29,559 nucleotides of DNA, from contig CAZMBH010000008.1 of assembly GCA_964564535.1 (NCBI GenBank), positions 1-29,559 on the forward strand. The letters are read 5' to 3'. Source of the stretch: GWC2-37-13 sp964564535. GTDB taxonomy: Bacteria > Patescibacteriota > Microgenomatia > UBA1406 > GWC2-37-13. Under the pieces are notes generated by a model. The model saw only the letters and a list, made by a program, of their open reading frames with translations, searched no databases and was not told the DNA's origin. This document shows, one piece after another, positions 6,289-14,242 of the stretch. The first letter of the stretch is position 1; each line of letters opens with the position of its first letter. The position numbers and the translations under genes are program-made.

Positions 6289-7866
6289 CTAATTCATTGC
6301 TCTCATCATCTGTCTTGCCACTGCTTCAATAACTGGAACACTAACAGAATTTCCAATTTGTTTATAAAGTGCAGAATCGGCTAGCGCTGGCAATTTATAA
6401 TCTATAGGAAATCCTTGAATACGTAAACACTCGATTGGCATTAATTTTCTAATACCTCTAGCGTCTTTAATTATTGGCACATTATGTCCTCCCATTCCCA
6501 TATTTGCGGTTAAAGTTGGACAAACTCCTTTTTTATTTTCTCTTACATATTGTCTCCTCCATTGGTAAACCCCATCTTCCTTAACAAGACCGTTTAATTT
6601 TTCAAAAAGAGGCTTTCCATTATAATAATATTTCTCTGGAACATTTTTTTCCAATAAGTCAGTTATTTTTGTTTCAAGTTTTATTGGTTCTGGAAATACA
6701 AATTTATTGTGATAATCAATATTTTTAAATCCAACGATATATATACGCTCACGATTTTGAGGTATGTTTCCATACTCCATACTATTAAGAATTTTAGTTC
6801 TTACGTGATAACCAAGGTTTTGGAGAGTTTCTAGAATTATTTTAAATGTTTTTCCCTTGTCATGACTCTTAAGGTTTTTTACATTTTCAAGTAAAAAACC
6901 TTCTGGTTTTCGCACCTTCAAAATTCGAGCAATATCAAAAAATAAATTGCCTCGGCCTTTTTTATCATCAAATCCTTGTCTATATCCAGCGATTGAGAAA
7001 GCCTGGCATGGAAAACCGCCAAGTAGAAAGTCAAATTCTGGTAAATCTTCTATTCCGATTTTTTGAATATCTTCAACAATTAGTTTTGATTTTTCGAAAT
7101 TTAAATCGTAAGTGTTTTTGCATTTTGGCTCAAAATCATTTGCAAAAACTGTGTTAAATCCAGCATTTTCAAATCCAAGTCTGATTCCCCCGATGCCCGC
7201 AAATAAATCGATAGTTCTAAATTGATGTTTATGTTTTTGAATAGATATATTAGATGCGTAATTGTCTATATTACTTATAATTTGTATTACTACACCTCGA
7301 ATTTCGACCTCTTTTCTAAAGAAGGGCAACATTGATTGATTTCTTGGTTCAAGTCTAAATCTTGATTTTTCTCGGTAAATTTTTTTAAGAGTTGCTTGAT
7401 TGTCATCGATTATTGCAACAATTGTTTGTCCATTTTCAGCTACTGATTGTTTTTTAATAATAACTATATCACCATCAAATATTCCCTCTTCTATCATACT
7501 ATTACCAACCACACGTAAAGCATAATGCTCCTTAAGATTTTTTATCCTATCATTTATGACTGAAACTGTTGACTGAAGTGTTTCTATAGCCTCAATAGGT
7601 CGTCCTGCTGAGATTAAGCCTATAATCGGAATTTCTAATATTCTATTTGTTTTAATTTTTGGTATAAAACTTCTCGACGAATCGTTACTTTTTAAAAGAT
7701 ACTTTTTATCAATAAGTGTTTTTATATGTTGGTGAATAGTGGAGATTGCTTTTAATTTTAAAGCTTTACGGATTTCTTCTATGGTTGGAGAAATGCCATT
7801 TTCAAAATAGTATTTATTTATAAAATCAAGAACACGTTTTTGTTTTTTTGTAAGTAAGATTATCAT
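6289..7866 (-). CDS. LexA repressor (wHTH + S24) fused to C5-cytosine DNA methyltransferase
   Basis: One uninterrupted 525-residue frame joins two complete proteins. Residues 1-70 are a LexA winged HTH (LTKKQKRVLDFI; SPTIEEIRKALKL; HQHIKTLIDKKYL). Residues about 78-200 are the LexA S24 domain: cleavage site A87-G88 in LISAGRP, catalytic Ser123 in GNSMIEEGIFDGD and Lys161 in ATLKKI. From about 216 a full m5C methyltransferase follows: motif I DLFAGIGG (220-227), motif IV with catalytic C287 (GGFPCQ), motif VI ENV (327-329), motif VIII QNRER (370-374), a compact recognition region and motif X QIGNSV (503-508). All catalytic residues are intact. The methyltransferase protects host DNA from the convergent endonuclease. 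By family knowledge, RecA filaments would trigger cleavage at A87-G88 and free the enzyme from its DNA-binding head. The promoter directly upstream carries a direct-repeat operator. N-terminal HTH domains on m5C enzymes are known (M.SsoII, M.EcoRII), but not, to my knowledge, a full LexA. Confidence 0.95.
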   Translation of the reverse strand: MIILLTKKQKRVLDFINKYYFENGISPTIEEIRKALKLKAISTIHQHIKTLIDKKYLLKSNDSSRSFIPKIKTNRILEIPIIGLISAGRPIEAIETLQSTVSVINDRIKNLKEHYALRVVGNSMIEEGIFDGDIVIIKKQSVAENGQTIVAIIDDNQATLKKIYREKSRFRLEPRNQSMLPFFRKEVEIRGVVIQIISNIDNYASNISIQKHKHQFRTIDLFAGIGGIRLGFENAGFNTVFANDFEPKCKNTYDLNFEKSKLIVEDIQKIGIEDLPEFDFLLGGFPCQAFSIAGYRQGFDDKKGRGNLFFDIARILKVRKPEGFLLENVKNLKSHDKGKTFKIILETLQNLGYHVRTKILNSMEYGNIPQNRERIYIVGFKNIDYHNKFVFPEPIKLETKITDLLEKNVPEKYYYNGKPLFEKLNGLVKEDGVYQWRRQYVRENKKGVCPTLTANMGMGGHNVPIIKDARGIRKLMPIECLRIQGFPIDYKLPALADSALYKQIGNSVSVPVIEAVARQMMRAMN

Positions 7867-7873
7867 TAAATTT

Positions 7874-7903
7874 AGTATAACCGAATGAAAACCGAATAGT
7901 CAA
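7874..7903 (-). promoter_or_regulatory. LexA-methyltransferase promoter with direct-repeat operator
   Basis: On the minus strand: -35 TTGACT (7903-7898), 18-base spacer, -10 TATACT (7879-7874), then 7 bases to the ATG at 7866. Transcription should start at or one base before the start codon (leaderless). The spacer contains ATTCGGTT-TTC-ATTCGGTT, an 11-bp-period direct repeat, equivalent to ATTC-N7-ATTC. That is the geometry of the alphaproteobacterial LexA box GTTC-N7-GTTC. It is the natural operator for the fusion protein; binding is inferred. Confidence 0.75.
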
Positions 7904-7915
7904 GCGAAGTTATTG

Positions 7916-9037
7916 TTAAAGATATATTTGTTTTTCAATTTGAATTAAAAGTTTTTGAATTCCGTAGTCGGTGGTTACGGAAATAAACTGAGGTGAGTAA
8001 GAAGCATATACTTTATTGATTTTTTTTAACAACGCTTCCGCATTTCCGGAAAAGGCATCGGTCTTATTAAAAACATAAATAATTTTTTTTGTCTGAACTT
8101 TCAACTCTCTTAAAATATTGTTAACAATATTTATTTTCTGATCCATTTCCGGATCAGAAATATCGATGACATGGAGAATTAAATCAGCATTGATAGATTC
8201 AAGTAGGGTTGATTTAAAAGATTCAATAAGGGAATGGGGGAGGTCTTTAATAAAACCGATCGTGTCGGTGATAGTTACTTCTTTTTTTAAGGTCGGGAGA
8301 TAAAGTTTTCCGGTGACGCTGTCTAAAGTGACAAACAGGGCATTTTCAACAACCTTATTCCGCTTTGTCAGATAATTAAATAAAGAAGTCTTACCGGCGT
8401 TGGTATATCCAACAATTGAAATACTTTGAATATTGTTGAATTTTCTTCTTTCGATCTGTTTTTGATGTTGAAGGGATAATCGATTTAGTTCCTCTTTTTT
8501 TAATCTGATCTGATTCCGGAAGTGGCGTTTCATAATTTCAATATTGGTTTCTCCCTGGCCTTTTGTGTTAGTCCCGCCTCCTCCTTGACGGGAAAAATAA
8601 TTCTCACCCAGTCCATAGATGCGGGGTCCCATATGGTGCATTCTGGCAAGTTCAATCTGGAGTTTTGCTTCAGCCGTGTGGGCATGTTTGTCAAAAATAT
8701 TTAAGATAAGGTCAAACCGATCCCAGACCTGGATATCGGGATGATCATTCCATAGATACTGTGTTAAATTAAATAAAACACTGGGATTAACGATGGAATT
8801 AACAACGACAATATCAATCTTTCGTTTGTTGACGATTCCAACCAATTCTTCTACTTTACCTTTGCCGATAAAGGTTGCTTTATCAGGACGGGTTCGGTGT
8901 TGAATTACATCAACAACATTGATACCGCGGTATGTTGAAACCAAAGATTTTATTTCCTCAAGATTTTTTGTCGCCTCTTCAATCTTTTGATAAGGATTAA
9001 CGATATCAACAATAACAACCTTCTTAAGTTTAGACAT
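7916..9037 (-). CDS. hflX: GTPase HflX
   Basis: HflX is a ribosome-associated GTPase that splits stalled or heat-damaged 70S ribosomes. The 373-residue protein has the family order. The N-terminal nucleotide-binding domain contains HRTRPDKATFIGKGKVEEL. The central segment includes DRFDLILNIFDKHAHTAEAKLQIELA and a Gly-rich RQGGGGTNTKGQGET linker. A coiled coil follows, and then the G domain: G1 GYTNAGKTS, G3 DTIGFI and G4 NKTD. The long C-terminal extension of some homologues is missing. It lies 22 bases after the rubrerythrin gene on the same strand. A TATAAT on the minus strand (9052-9047), 9 bases before the ATG, may provide its own near-leaderless promoter. The pairing with rubrerythrin points to a stress-response operon. 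Confidence 0.96.
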   Translation of the reverse strand: MSKLKKVVIVDIVNPYQKIEEATKNLEEIKSLVSTYRGINVVDVIQHRTRPDKATFIGKGKVEELVGIVNKRKIDIVVVNSIVNPSVLFNLTQYLWNDHPDIQVWDRFDLILNIFDKHAHTAEAKLQIELARMHHMGPRIYGLGENYFSRQGGGGTNTKGQGETNIEIMKRHFRNQIRLKKEELNRLSLQHQKQIERRKFNNIQSISIVGYTNAGKTSLFNYLTKRNKVVENALFVTLDSVTGKLYLPTLKKEVTITDTIGFIKDLPHSLIESFKSTLLESINADLILHVIDISDPEMDQKINIVNNILRELKVQTKKIIYVFNKTDAFSGNAEALLKKINKVYASYSPQFISVTTDYGIQKLLIQIEKQIYL

Positions 9038-9059
9038 GATGAAGAAATTATACTCTGTT

Positions 9060-9629
9060 TTAACGCACTAAACCGAGCGGCATGTACCAAGTAAATGGTT
9101 TGGTACAAACAGGACATGTCTTTGGCGGTCTTTTCCCTTTATAAATATAACCGCAGTTAACACACTTCCACTCAAGGATTGCATCGGAATCATAAAGGGT
9201 TTTTTGGTCTAATTTTTTGGCGATGATAATATATCTTTCTTCATGCTTTTCCTCGACTTTTTTTAATTGGCTAAATAACCGGATCGCCTCCGTTTGTTTT
9301 TCTTCAATGGCGGCTTTTTCAAAATCCGGATACATGGTTGTCCATTCGTATTTTTCTCCTTCGGCAGCCAGTTTTAAATTATCAGCGGTTTTTCCATAGG
9401 CTTTTATTTCAAGGTCGCCCTTAAAAAACAGATGACCTTTTATCTGTTCATAAAGTTCTTCGGCATGAGCCCGTTCGTTATCGGCAGTCTCTTCAAAAAC
9501 TCTGGCAATCCATTCGAGTCCTTCTTTCCTGGCTCCTTTGGCAAACAGGGTATATTTATTCCTGGCCATCGACTCACCGGCAAAAGCTTTCAGCAAATTT
9601 TGTTGGGTAAAACTATTAAGGTTTTTCAT
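9060..9629 (-). CDS. Rubrerythrin
   Basis: Rubrerythrin reduces hydrogen peroxide in anaerobes and microaerobes, using a di-iron site and a rubredoxin centre. The 189-residue protein has a ferritin-like four-helix domain with metal ligands in GESMARNKY (E19), FEETADNERAHAEEL (E52, H55) and VEEKHEERY. The C-terminal rubredoxin domain has C156-x2-C159 (CVNCGY) and C172-x2-C175 (CPVC). All ligand motifs are present, so it should be functional. It is the first gene before hflX. An extended -10 TGaTATACT sits 6 bases before the ATG, predicting a leaderless message. Electron donors are not encoded next to it, although glutaredoxin and a thioredoxin-CcdA fusion occur further along. Confidence 0.96.
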   Translation of the reverse strand: MKNLNSFTQQNLLKAFAGESMARNKYTLFAKGARKEGLEWIARVFEETADNERAHAEELYEQIKGHLFFKGDLEIKAYGKTADNLKLAAEGEKYEWTTMYPDFEKAAIEEKQTEAIRLFSQLKKVEEKHEERYIIIAKKLDQKTLYDSDAILEWKCVNCGYIYKGKRPPKTCPVCTKPFTWYMPLGLVR

Positions 9630-9635
9630 AAAAAA

Positions 9636-9644
9636 AGTATATCA
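9636..9644 (-). promoter_or_regulatory. Extended -10 of rubrerythrin
   Basis: On the minus strand TGATATACT (extended -10, TGn-TATACT) ends 6 bases before the rubrerythrin ATG. No good -35 is present, as is usual for extended -10 promoters. Predicted start of transcription is at the ATG. Confidence 0.55.
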
Positions 9645-9675
9645 AAACTAAATCATATATATGCGGAATAAATTT

Positions 9676-9704
9676 TTGTAATATTTTTTATTGTCTTTTG
9701 TATT
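9676..9704 (+). promoter_or_regulatory. Promoter TTGTAA-N17-TGTATT
   Basis: TTGTAA (9676-9681), 17 bases, TGTATT (9699-9704) precede the small secreted protein. The same layout, TTGAAA-N17-TGTATT, precedes the MacAB operon on the other strand at 14790-14762, and both are followed by a similar TTA...GAAAGG stretch. The -10 is weak for the main sigma factor. Confidence 0.35.
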
Positions 9705-9729
9705 AACTAGTATGAAAGGAGGAAAAAAT

Positions 9730-10098
9730 ATGAAAAATAAAATCATAACTTTAGGAATGACAGGTTTAGTTCTTGGAGGACTATTGTTTATAGCTCCAGG
9801 ATCAACCTTAGCATATCGAGGCGATGTTAATGTCAAAGGTCCAAATTATACGGCCGAAAGACATGAAACAATGCTTAAACTTTTTGAAACTAAAAATTTT
9901 AGCGAATGGTTTAAAGAAATGGCAGGAAAAGGAGTGACTAGAATAGTTAATACTCAAGATAAATTTAATAAATTTATCGAAGCAAGAAAATTAGCTTTAG
10001 AAGGTAAAAATACAGAAGCTAGTAAAATCAGAGCTGAATTAGGTTTAGGACTTCAAAATGGAAGCGGATATGGAAAGGGAATGGGTAGAAATAAATAA
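9730..10098 (+). CDS. Small secreted hypothetical protein
   Basis: This 122-residue exported protein starts at ATG 9730, chosen because AAAGGAGG lies 8 bases before it, the best ribosome binding site in the window. Residues 1-27 form a classical signal peptide (KNK, hydrophobic GLVLGGLLFIA, then STLAYRG). The mature part is helical: HETMLKLFETKNFSEWFKEMAG, a repeat-like FNKFIEARKLALEGKNTEASKIRAELGLG, and a Gly-rich tail GSGYGKGMGRNK. I do not recognise a named family. Small helical periplasmic proteins of the Spy/CpxP type have similar size and export signals, but no specific motif supports that. It is separated from the ECF sigma gene by a hairpin, and may belong to that regulon. Confidence 0.75.
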   Translation: MKNKIITLGMTGLVLGGLLFIAPGSTLAYRGDVNVKGPNYTAERHETMLKLFETKNFSEWFKEMAGKGVTRIVNTQDKFNKFIEARKLALEGKNTEASKIRAELGLGLQNGSGYGKGMGRNK

Positions 10099-10120
10099 AT
10101 TATATATAAACATATATGCC

Positions 10121-10144
10121 AACCCTGACTAATAAGTCAGGGTT
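10121..10144 (+). terminator. Hairpin terminator between secreted protein and sigma gene
   Basis: AACCCTGACT-AATA-AGTCAGGGTT is a perfect 10-bp stem with a 4-base loop, followed only by TTGG, so the U-tract is short. It may terminate partially. Confidence 0.7.
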
Positions 10145-10176
10145 TTGGTGTAACTATTTAATAGTAGAATTAAACT

Positions 10177-10725
10177 ATGCAGGAGATCACTGATGAAAAA
10201 CTGGTTGAGAAAATTGTTTCCGGGAAAAAGGATAAGTTTTATTATCTTATTAAAAGATATGAAACTAAATTAAAAAGATATATTTTTTCCATTGTAAACA
10301 GGAGAGAGGAGGTTGATGATATTTTGCAAAATGTTTTTTTAAAGGCTTATAAAAATTTACCGGCCTTTAATAAAAGTATGAAATTTTCAAGTTGGATATA
10401 TAGGATTACCCATAACGAAAGCATAAATCTTATCAGTAGCGGGTTTATCCAGAAATTTGTTTCAATGCCCGATTGGTTTGATATCGGACATAAAGATAAT
10501 ATTGAGGAGGAGTTGGATAAGAATGAAATGAAAAAACAACTAAAACATTGTGTTGAACAGTTAAATATTAAATATAAAGAACCATTAGTTCTTTTTTATT
10601 ATGAGGAGAAATCGTACGAAGAAATAAGTGATATCTTAAGGATTCCGGTCAGAAATGTCGGGGTTTTAATTCATCGAGGAAAGTTACAAATTAAAAAAAT
10701 ATGCTATGAAAAAAACAATCGCTGA
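10177..10725 (+). CDS. ECF-type RNA polymerase sigma factor
   Basis: At 182 residues this is a sigma-70 family ECF factor with only regions 2 and 4. Region 2 spans about 20-90 (FYYLIKRYETKLKRYIFSIV, then EEVDDILQNVFLKAYKNL and FSSWIYRITHNESIN). Region 4 is at about 125-175 (LNIKYKEPLVLFYYEEKSYEEISDIL, then NVGVLIHRGKLQIKK). Such factors redirect RNA polymerase to small stress or envelope regulons and are usually held at the membrane by an anti-sigma partner. The next gene overlaps it by 20 bases and encodes a membrane protein, the usual place for that partner. A TAGAAT -10 (10165-10170) ends 6 bases before the ATG, so its message is probably leaderless. Target promoters are not certain. Confidence 0.93.
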   Translation: MQEITDEKLVEKIVSGKKDKFYYLIKRYETKLKRYIFSIVNRREEVDDILQNVFLKAYKNLPAFNKSMKFSSWIYRITHNESINLISSGFIQKFVSMPDWFDIGHKDNIEEELDKNEMKKQLKHCVEQLNIKYKEPLVLFYYEEKSYEEISDILRIPVRNVGVLIHRGKLQIKKICYEKNNR

Positions 10726-11356
10726 TACTATTAAAAATAAAATAAAAAAAGGGGAAATAACAATGAGGTCCAAGTTGTCTATATGGCTTGAAAAGTTAGG
10801 AATTGACAGTGGAATATTTGTCATTATAGTTCTACTTGTAATTGCTGCCGGATTTATATTTTATTGGAGCAATAATAATAATGATCTGTTGTTTGGCGGA
10901 TACGGAAGATATGGATTTCTTTCATTTATCCAGTCGTTTCCTTATTTATTGTTGTTTATTTTCGTTTCGTTATTTATGTCACTGGCGTTTTTATTCCGAA
11001 AATTTGATCTCTCATATAAAAAACCATTTATAGCAATTCTTTCAGTAATATTTTTATTTGTTTTGATTTTTGGCTGGTTTTCAACCAGGCAGAATTTTGG
11101 CAAAAGACTTTATCAACAAAATAGCAGGATGTTTGGTGCAGGTATGAAAAACAATCAAAATTCAGTTTTCGGGAAAGTTATTTTAGTAGAAAAAAATTCT
11201 ATAACGATTGAAACAAATGATACGCTGAAAATTAAAATCATCACTAATAAAAACACTCATTTTCCGTTTGGCTTTCCTGAAGTAGGGGATACAATTAGAT
11301 CAACAGGTAATCGGAAAAATGATAATTTTTATTCAATAGGAATACGAGTTTTTTAA
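10706..11356 (+). CDS. Membrane protein, candidate anti-sigma partner
   Basis: The 216-residue frame overlaps the sigma gene by 20 bases. A second ATG at 10763, with GGGGAA before it, would give 197 residues and is an equally good start. A short basic cytoplasmic segment is followed by three hydrophobic helices: GIFVIIVLLVIAAGFIFYW, YLLLFIFVSLFMSLAFLF and PFIAILSVIFLFVLIFGW. The C-terminal 70 residues look like a small beta domain: FGKVILVEKNSITIETND, then THFPFGFPEVGDTI. A similar domain occurs in the first gene of the convergent ABC operon (GYVISIEGNDLTIANE, VPVGTPIF). No zinc anti-sigma motif is seen. The anti-sigma role is inferred from position and overlap only. Confidence 0.65.
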   Translation: MKKTIADTIKNKIKKGEITMRSKLSIWLEKLGIDSGIFVIIVLLVIAAGFIFYWSNNNNDLLFGGYGRYGFLSFIQSFPYLLLFIFVSLFMSLAFLFRKFDLSYKKPFIAILSVIFLFVLIFGWFSTRQNFGKRLYQQNSRMFGAGMKNNQNSVFGKVILVEKNSITIETNDTLKIKIITNKNTHFPFGFPEVGDTIRSTGNRKNDNFYSIGIRVF

Positions 11357-11370
11357 TATCAAATCCTTAA

Positions 11371-12579
11371 TTATTCATATCTTAAAGCATCAACCGGATG
11401 AAGTTCAGCAGCTTTTTTTGCAGGATAAAAACCAAAAAATATTCCTATAAGCATTGTCACAAAAAATGAAAGGATATAGCTCCACCAAACTGAAACTACT
11501 GAAATACCAAAACTACCTATGACAAGAATAATAAAAACAGAGACGATCGCACCTGCCAAATAACCAACAAAACTTAAAATAAATGCTTCCATTAAAAATT
11601 GGATCAATATATGTTCTTCAAAAGCACCGATTGCTTTTCTTACTCCTATTTCTTTTGTTCTTTCAGTTACGGTTACATACATAATGTTCATGATTCCTAT
11701 TCCTCCAACAAGAAGAACAATAAGACCAACTGCGCCTAGTAATACCTGCATAGTTTTTGAAGAATTTACAGCTGAGGCAACTGTTGAACCCATATCTCGA
11801 ATTCTAAAATCGTCGGCAGATCCGGCTTTTAGATTGTGATTTTCACGAAGGGAAACTGCTATTTCTTCCAATGCCTGACTAATTAATTTGACATCTTTTG
11901 CCTCAGCATTAATATTAAATTTTCCACTTGTTCCCAAAATATATCTATAAGTTGTTGTGTAGGGAGCAAAGATGCTATCATCAACTGAAGTTGGTCCAAC
12001 CGATGAGCCTTTATATTTTAATAATCCGATTATTTCAAAATCTTTTTTACCGACAGTGATATATTTTCCAACTACGTCGGCGGTTTTACTACCAAATAAT
12101 TCCTCAGCAACAATAGCTCCAATCACCGCCACTTTTTGTCTTTCTTCATCATCCTGAGCAGTAAAAAACCGACCTTTTTCAAGTTCCAAATTGATTAACG
12201 ACTGAATTTCTTCGGTTGATCCGATCACTCCAAGACTACTGCTTTGTCCTTCATTGGTCATCTGAACTCTTCCGGAAAGTTGAGGGACAACTTGAGCAAT
12301 TGAAGGAAGTTGCGAGAGCATTTGAGCATCTTCATAACTTAGTTTTGACCTTTCGCCGTCAGCTGTTGATGGAGCATTTATTATGATAGTTGTTACGCTC
12401 ATTGCAGAATATTGTTTTTCAATGTCCTGTTTTGCTCCTTCCCCAAGGGCAACAACAACGATAATTGTCATTGCTCCAATAATAATTCCTAAAGTTGTTA
12501 AAAATGATCGGAAAGGATTACTCCACAGAGCTTGCCAGGCAAGATTGAAGAGACGCTTAAGATAAAAATAATTAATCAT
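11371..12579 (-). CDS. MacB-type ABC transporter permease
   Basis: The 402-residue protein is the permease half of a MacAB-like exporter (FtsX superfamily). The first membrane helix is preceded by NPFRSFLTTLGIIIGAMTIIV, the signature of MacB_PCD proteins. A large extracytoplasmic domain follows (about 45-270). Three C-terminal helices carry TVTERTKEIGVRKAIGA and the final KKAAELHPVDALRYE. MacB proteins export peptides, antibiotics or lipoproteins by a mechanotransmission mechanism with a membrane-fusion partner. Here ATPase and permease are separate genes, as in many Gram-positives, whereas Escherichia coli MacB is one chain. Its ATG overlaps the ATPase stop (ATGA). It is the last gene of the four-gene operon; the cargo is unknown. 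Confidence 0.93.
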   Translation of the reverse strand: MINYFYLKRLFNLAWQALWSNPFRSFLTTLGIIIGAMTIIVVVALGEGAKQDIEKQYSAMSVTTIIINAPSTADGERSKLSYEDAQMLSQLPSIAQVVPQLSGRVQMTNEGQSSSLGVIGSTEEIQSLINLELEKGRFFTAQDDEERQKVAVIGAIVAEELFGSKTADVVGKYITVGKKDFEIIGLLKYKGSSVGPTSVDDSIFAPYTTTYRYILGTSGKFNINAEAKDVKLISQALEEIAVSLRENHNLKAGSADDFRIRDMGSTVASAVNSSKTMQVLLGAVGLIVLLVGGIGIMNIMYVTVTERTKEIGVRKAIGAFEEHILIQFLMEAFILSFVGYLAGAIVSVFIILVIGSFGISVVSVWWSYILSFFVTMLIGIFFGFYPAKKAAELHPVDALRYE

Positions 12580-13238
12580 ACGATTAATCCGTCTTTTAAA
12601 TTAATAATTCTATGAGCAAGCGATGCAACATTTTTATCATGAGTAACCATAATAATAGTTTTTTTTTGCTTTTTATTTAAATTGACAATAATATCCATAA
12701 TTTCCTTACCTGTCTTACTGTCCAAAGCTCCGGTAGGCTCATCCGCCAAAAGAATATCAGGATCATTAATAAGAGATCTGGCAATCGCCACCCGTTGTTT
12801 TTGTCCACCCGAAAGTTCATTTGGTTTAAAGTTGGCTTTTGCTTCAAGGCCAACACTTTTTAATAATTTCATGGCTTTATTAATGTCCTCATCACCTCTA
12901 TAAAAAGCCGGAAGCAAAACGTTTTGTATAACGGAAAGAGAATTGATTAAATTAAAATTTTGGAAAATAAAACCAATAAACTTATTTCTGATCGTAGCCA
13001 ACTCTCTTTTATCCAATAAGGAAATATCCTTTTGATTTAATACGTAAGTACCTGATGTGGCTATATCCAAGCAACCGATAATATTTAGAAGAGTTGATTT
13101 CCCTGATCCGGAAGGTCCCATAATCGCAACAAATCCGCCTTCATTAATGGACAAATCTATTCCTTTCAAAATATCATAGGTTTGCCCACCGGCAATATAA
13201 GACTTTTTTATTTTATGAAGGTCAAAAAAATTTTTCAT
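12576..13238 (-). CDS. ABC transporter ATP-binding protein (MacB/LolD type)
   Basis: The 220-residue ATPase energises the adjacent permease. Walker A GPSGSGKST, Q-loop FQNFNLI, signature LSGGQKQRVAIARS, Walker B DILLADEPTGALD and H-loop VTHD are all present. The sequence clusters with the MacB/LolD branch (LNIIGCLD, PTGALDSKTGKEIMDII). It acts as a dimer on the cytoplasmic face. It overlaps both neighbours by 4 bases (ATGA at each junction), indicating translational coupling and fixed stoichiometry with the membrane-fusion protein and permease. These overlaps also show that TGA is read as stop in this organism. Confidence 0.96.
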   Translation of the reverse strand: MKNFFDLHKIKKSYIAGGQTYDILKGIDLSINEGGFVAIMGPSGSGKSTLLNIIGCLDIATSGTYVLNQKDISLLDKRELATIRNKFIGFIFQNFNLINSLSVIQNVLLPAFYRGDEDINKAMKLLKSVGLEAKANFKPNELSGGQKQRVAIARSLINDPDILLADEPTGALDSKTGKEIMDIIVNLNKKQKKTIIMVTHDKNVASLAHRIINLKDGLIV

Positions 13239-14242
13239 GGGATAATTATCTGATCATTTTGGTCTAAACCCTGGATAACTTCAACCGATTTTCCATCAGT
13301 AAAACCGGTTATTACTTCGATCTCTTGGGGTTTGTTATTAATTAATTTTTTTACGTAACTAACATTGTTTTTTCTATAAACTGCTTTATTGGGAATGGTT
13401 AAAATGTTTAATTTTTCTTTAGTGGTAAAGGTGATCTGACCGGTCATCCCATCCAATATGTTAATATTTGAAGGATTTTCAATTATTGCCTTTACTTTGT
13501 AGGTAGCTAAACCGTTGCTATCAATATTGGCTAAATTAGAAATAAAAAATACTTCTCCTTTAAATGAAACTCCGGGTAAGGCATCAAATTTCATTGATAT
13601 TTTTTGCTCCTTGTTTATTTTCAAAACATCAATATCTTCTGCTTCGGCTTCAAAATAAAGCGAGTTTGGTTTAGTAATCGTTATGATTGAATTTGTTCCC
13701 TGAGTGCTAACAATTTCTCCTTCCTTAATGTTTAAGGCTGAAACAATTCCATCAATCGGAGAGTATAAATAGGCTTCCCTCAAGGCGATATCTTTTAATT
13801 CGACATCAAGTACGGCCTTATCTAAATTATATTGATTTTTTTCCAGAATACGTTTTATCGTGTCATTAAGAGCTCCATTTGGATAAGTAACATCTGACCC
13901 TTGGTCGAAATCATTTCTAGAAATGAGATAGTCTTTCAATATTTTTTCCAGGTTTTTTCTTACCTCCTGAGTGTCAAGCCCAATTAGATATTGACCCTTT
14001 TTAACTTCCTGTCCTTCAATAACTCCAATATGAACGATTTTTCCACTAATTGAGAATTGAGGATCATATCTTTCAATTACACTTTTTCCGTCGATTGAAA
14101 AGGAAACTCTTAGGTTGCCTTTTTCAACAGTAGCTGTATTTAAAGTTTCATTTTTTCCATTAATTTTATTTGAAAAGAAAAATACTCCGCCTATTAATAA
14201 AATAAATAAAATAATTCCGAAAATAATTAATTTTTTTTTCAT
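13235..14242 (-). CDS. MacA-like periplasmic adaptor (HlyD/RND family)
   Basis: The 335-residue adaptor has an N-terminal membrane anchor (LIIFGIILFILLIGGVFFF). A split biotinyl-lipoyl domain follows (GKIVHIGVIEGQEVKKGQYLIGLD early; SPIDGIVSALNIKEGEIVSTQG later) around a helical hairpin of about 60 residues. The beta-barrel and membrane-proximal domains come last (SNLANIDSNGLATYKVKA, DGMTGQITFTTKE). In Gram-negatives such proteins bridge MacB to TolC. Patescibacteria generally lack a TolC-type outer-membrane channel and none is seen here, so it more likely shapes substrate capture at the cell surface. It overlaps both neighbours by 4 bases. Confidence 0.92.
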   Translation of the reverse strand: MKKKLIIFGIILFILLIGGVFFFSNKINGKNETLNTATVEKGNLRVSFSIDGKSVIERYDPQFSISGKIVHIGVIEGQEVKKGQYLIGLDTQEVRKNLEKILKDYLISRNDFDQGSDVTYPNGALNDTIKRILEKNQYNLDKAVLDVELKDIALREAYLYSPIDGIVSALNIKEGEIVSTQGTNSIITITKPNSLYFEAEAEDIDVLKINKEQKISMKFDALPGVSFKGEVFFISNLANIDSNGLATYKVKAIIENPSNINILDGMTGQITFTTKEKLNILTIPNKAVYRKNNVSYVKKLINNKPQEIEVITGFTDGKSVEVIQGLDQNDQIIIP

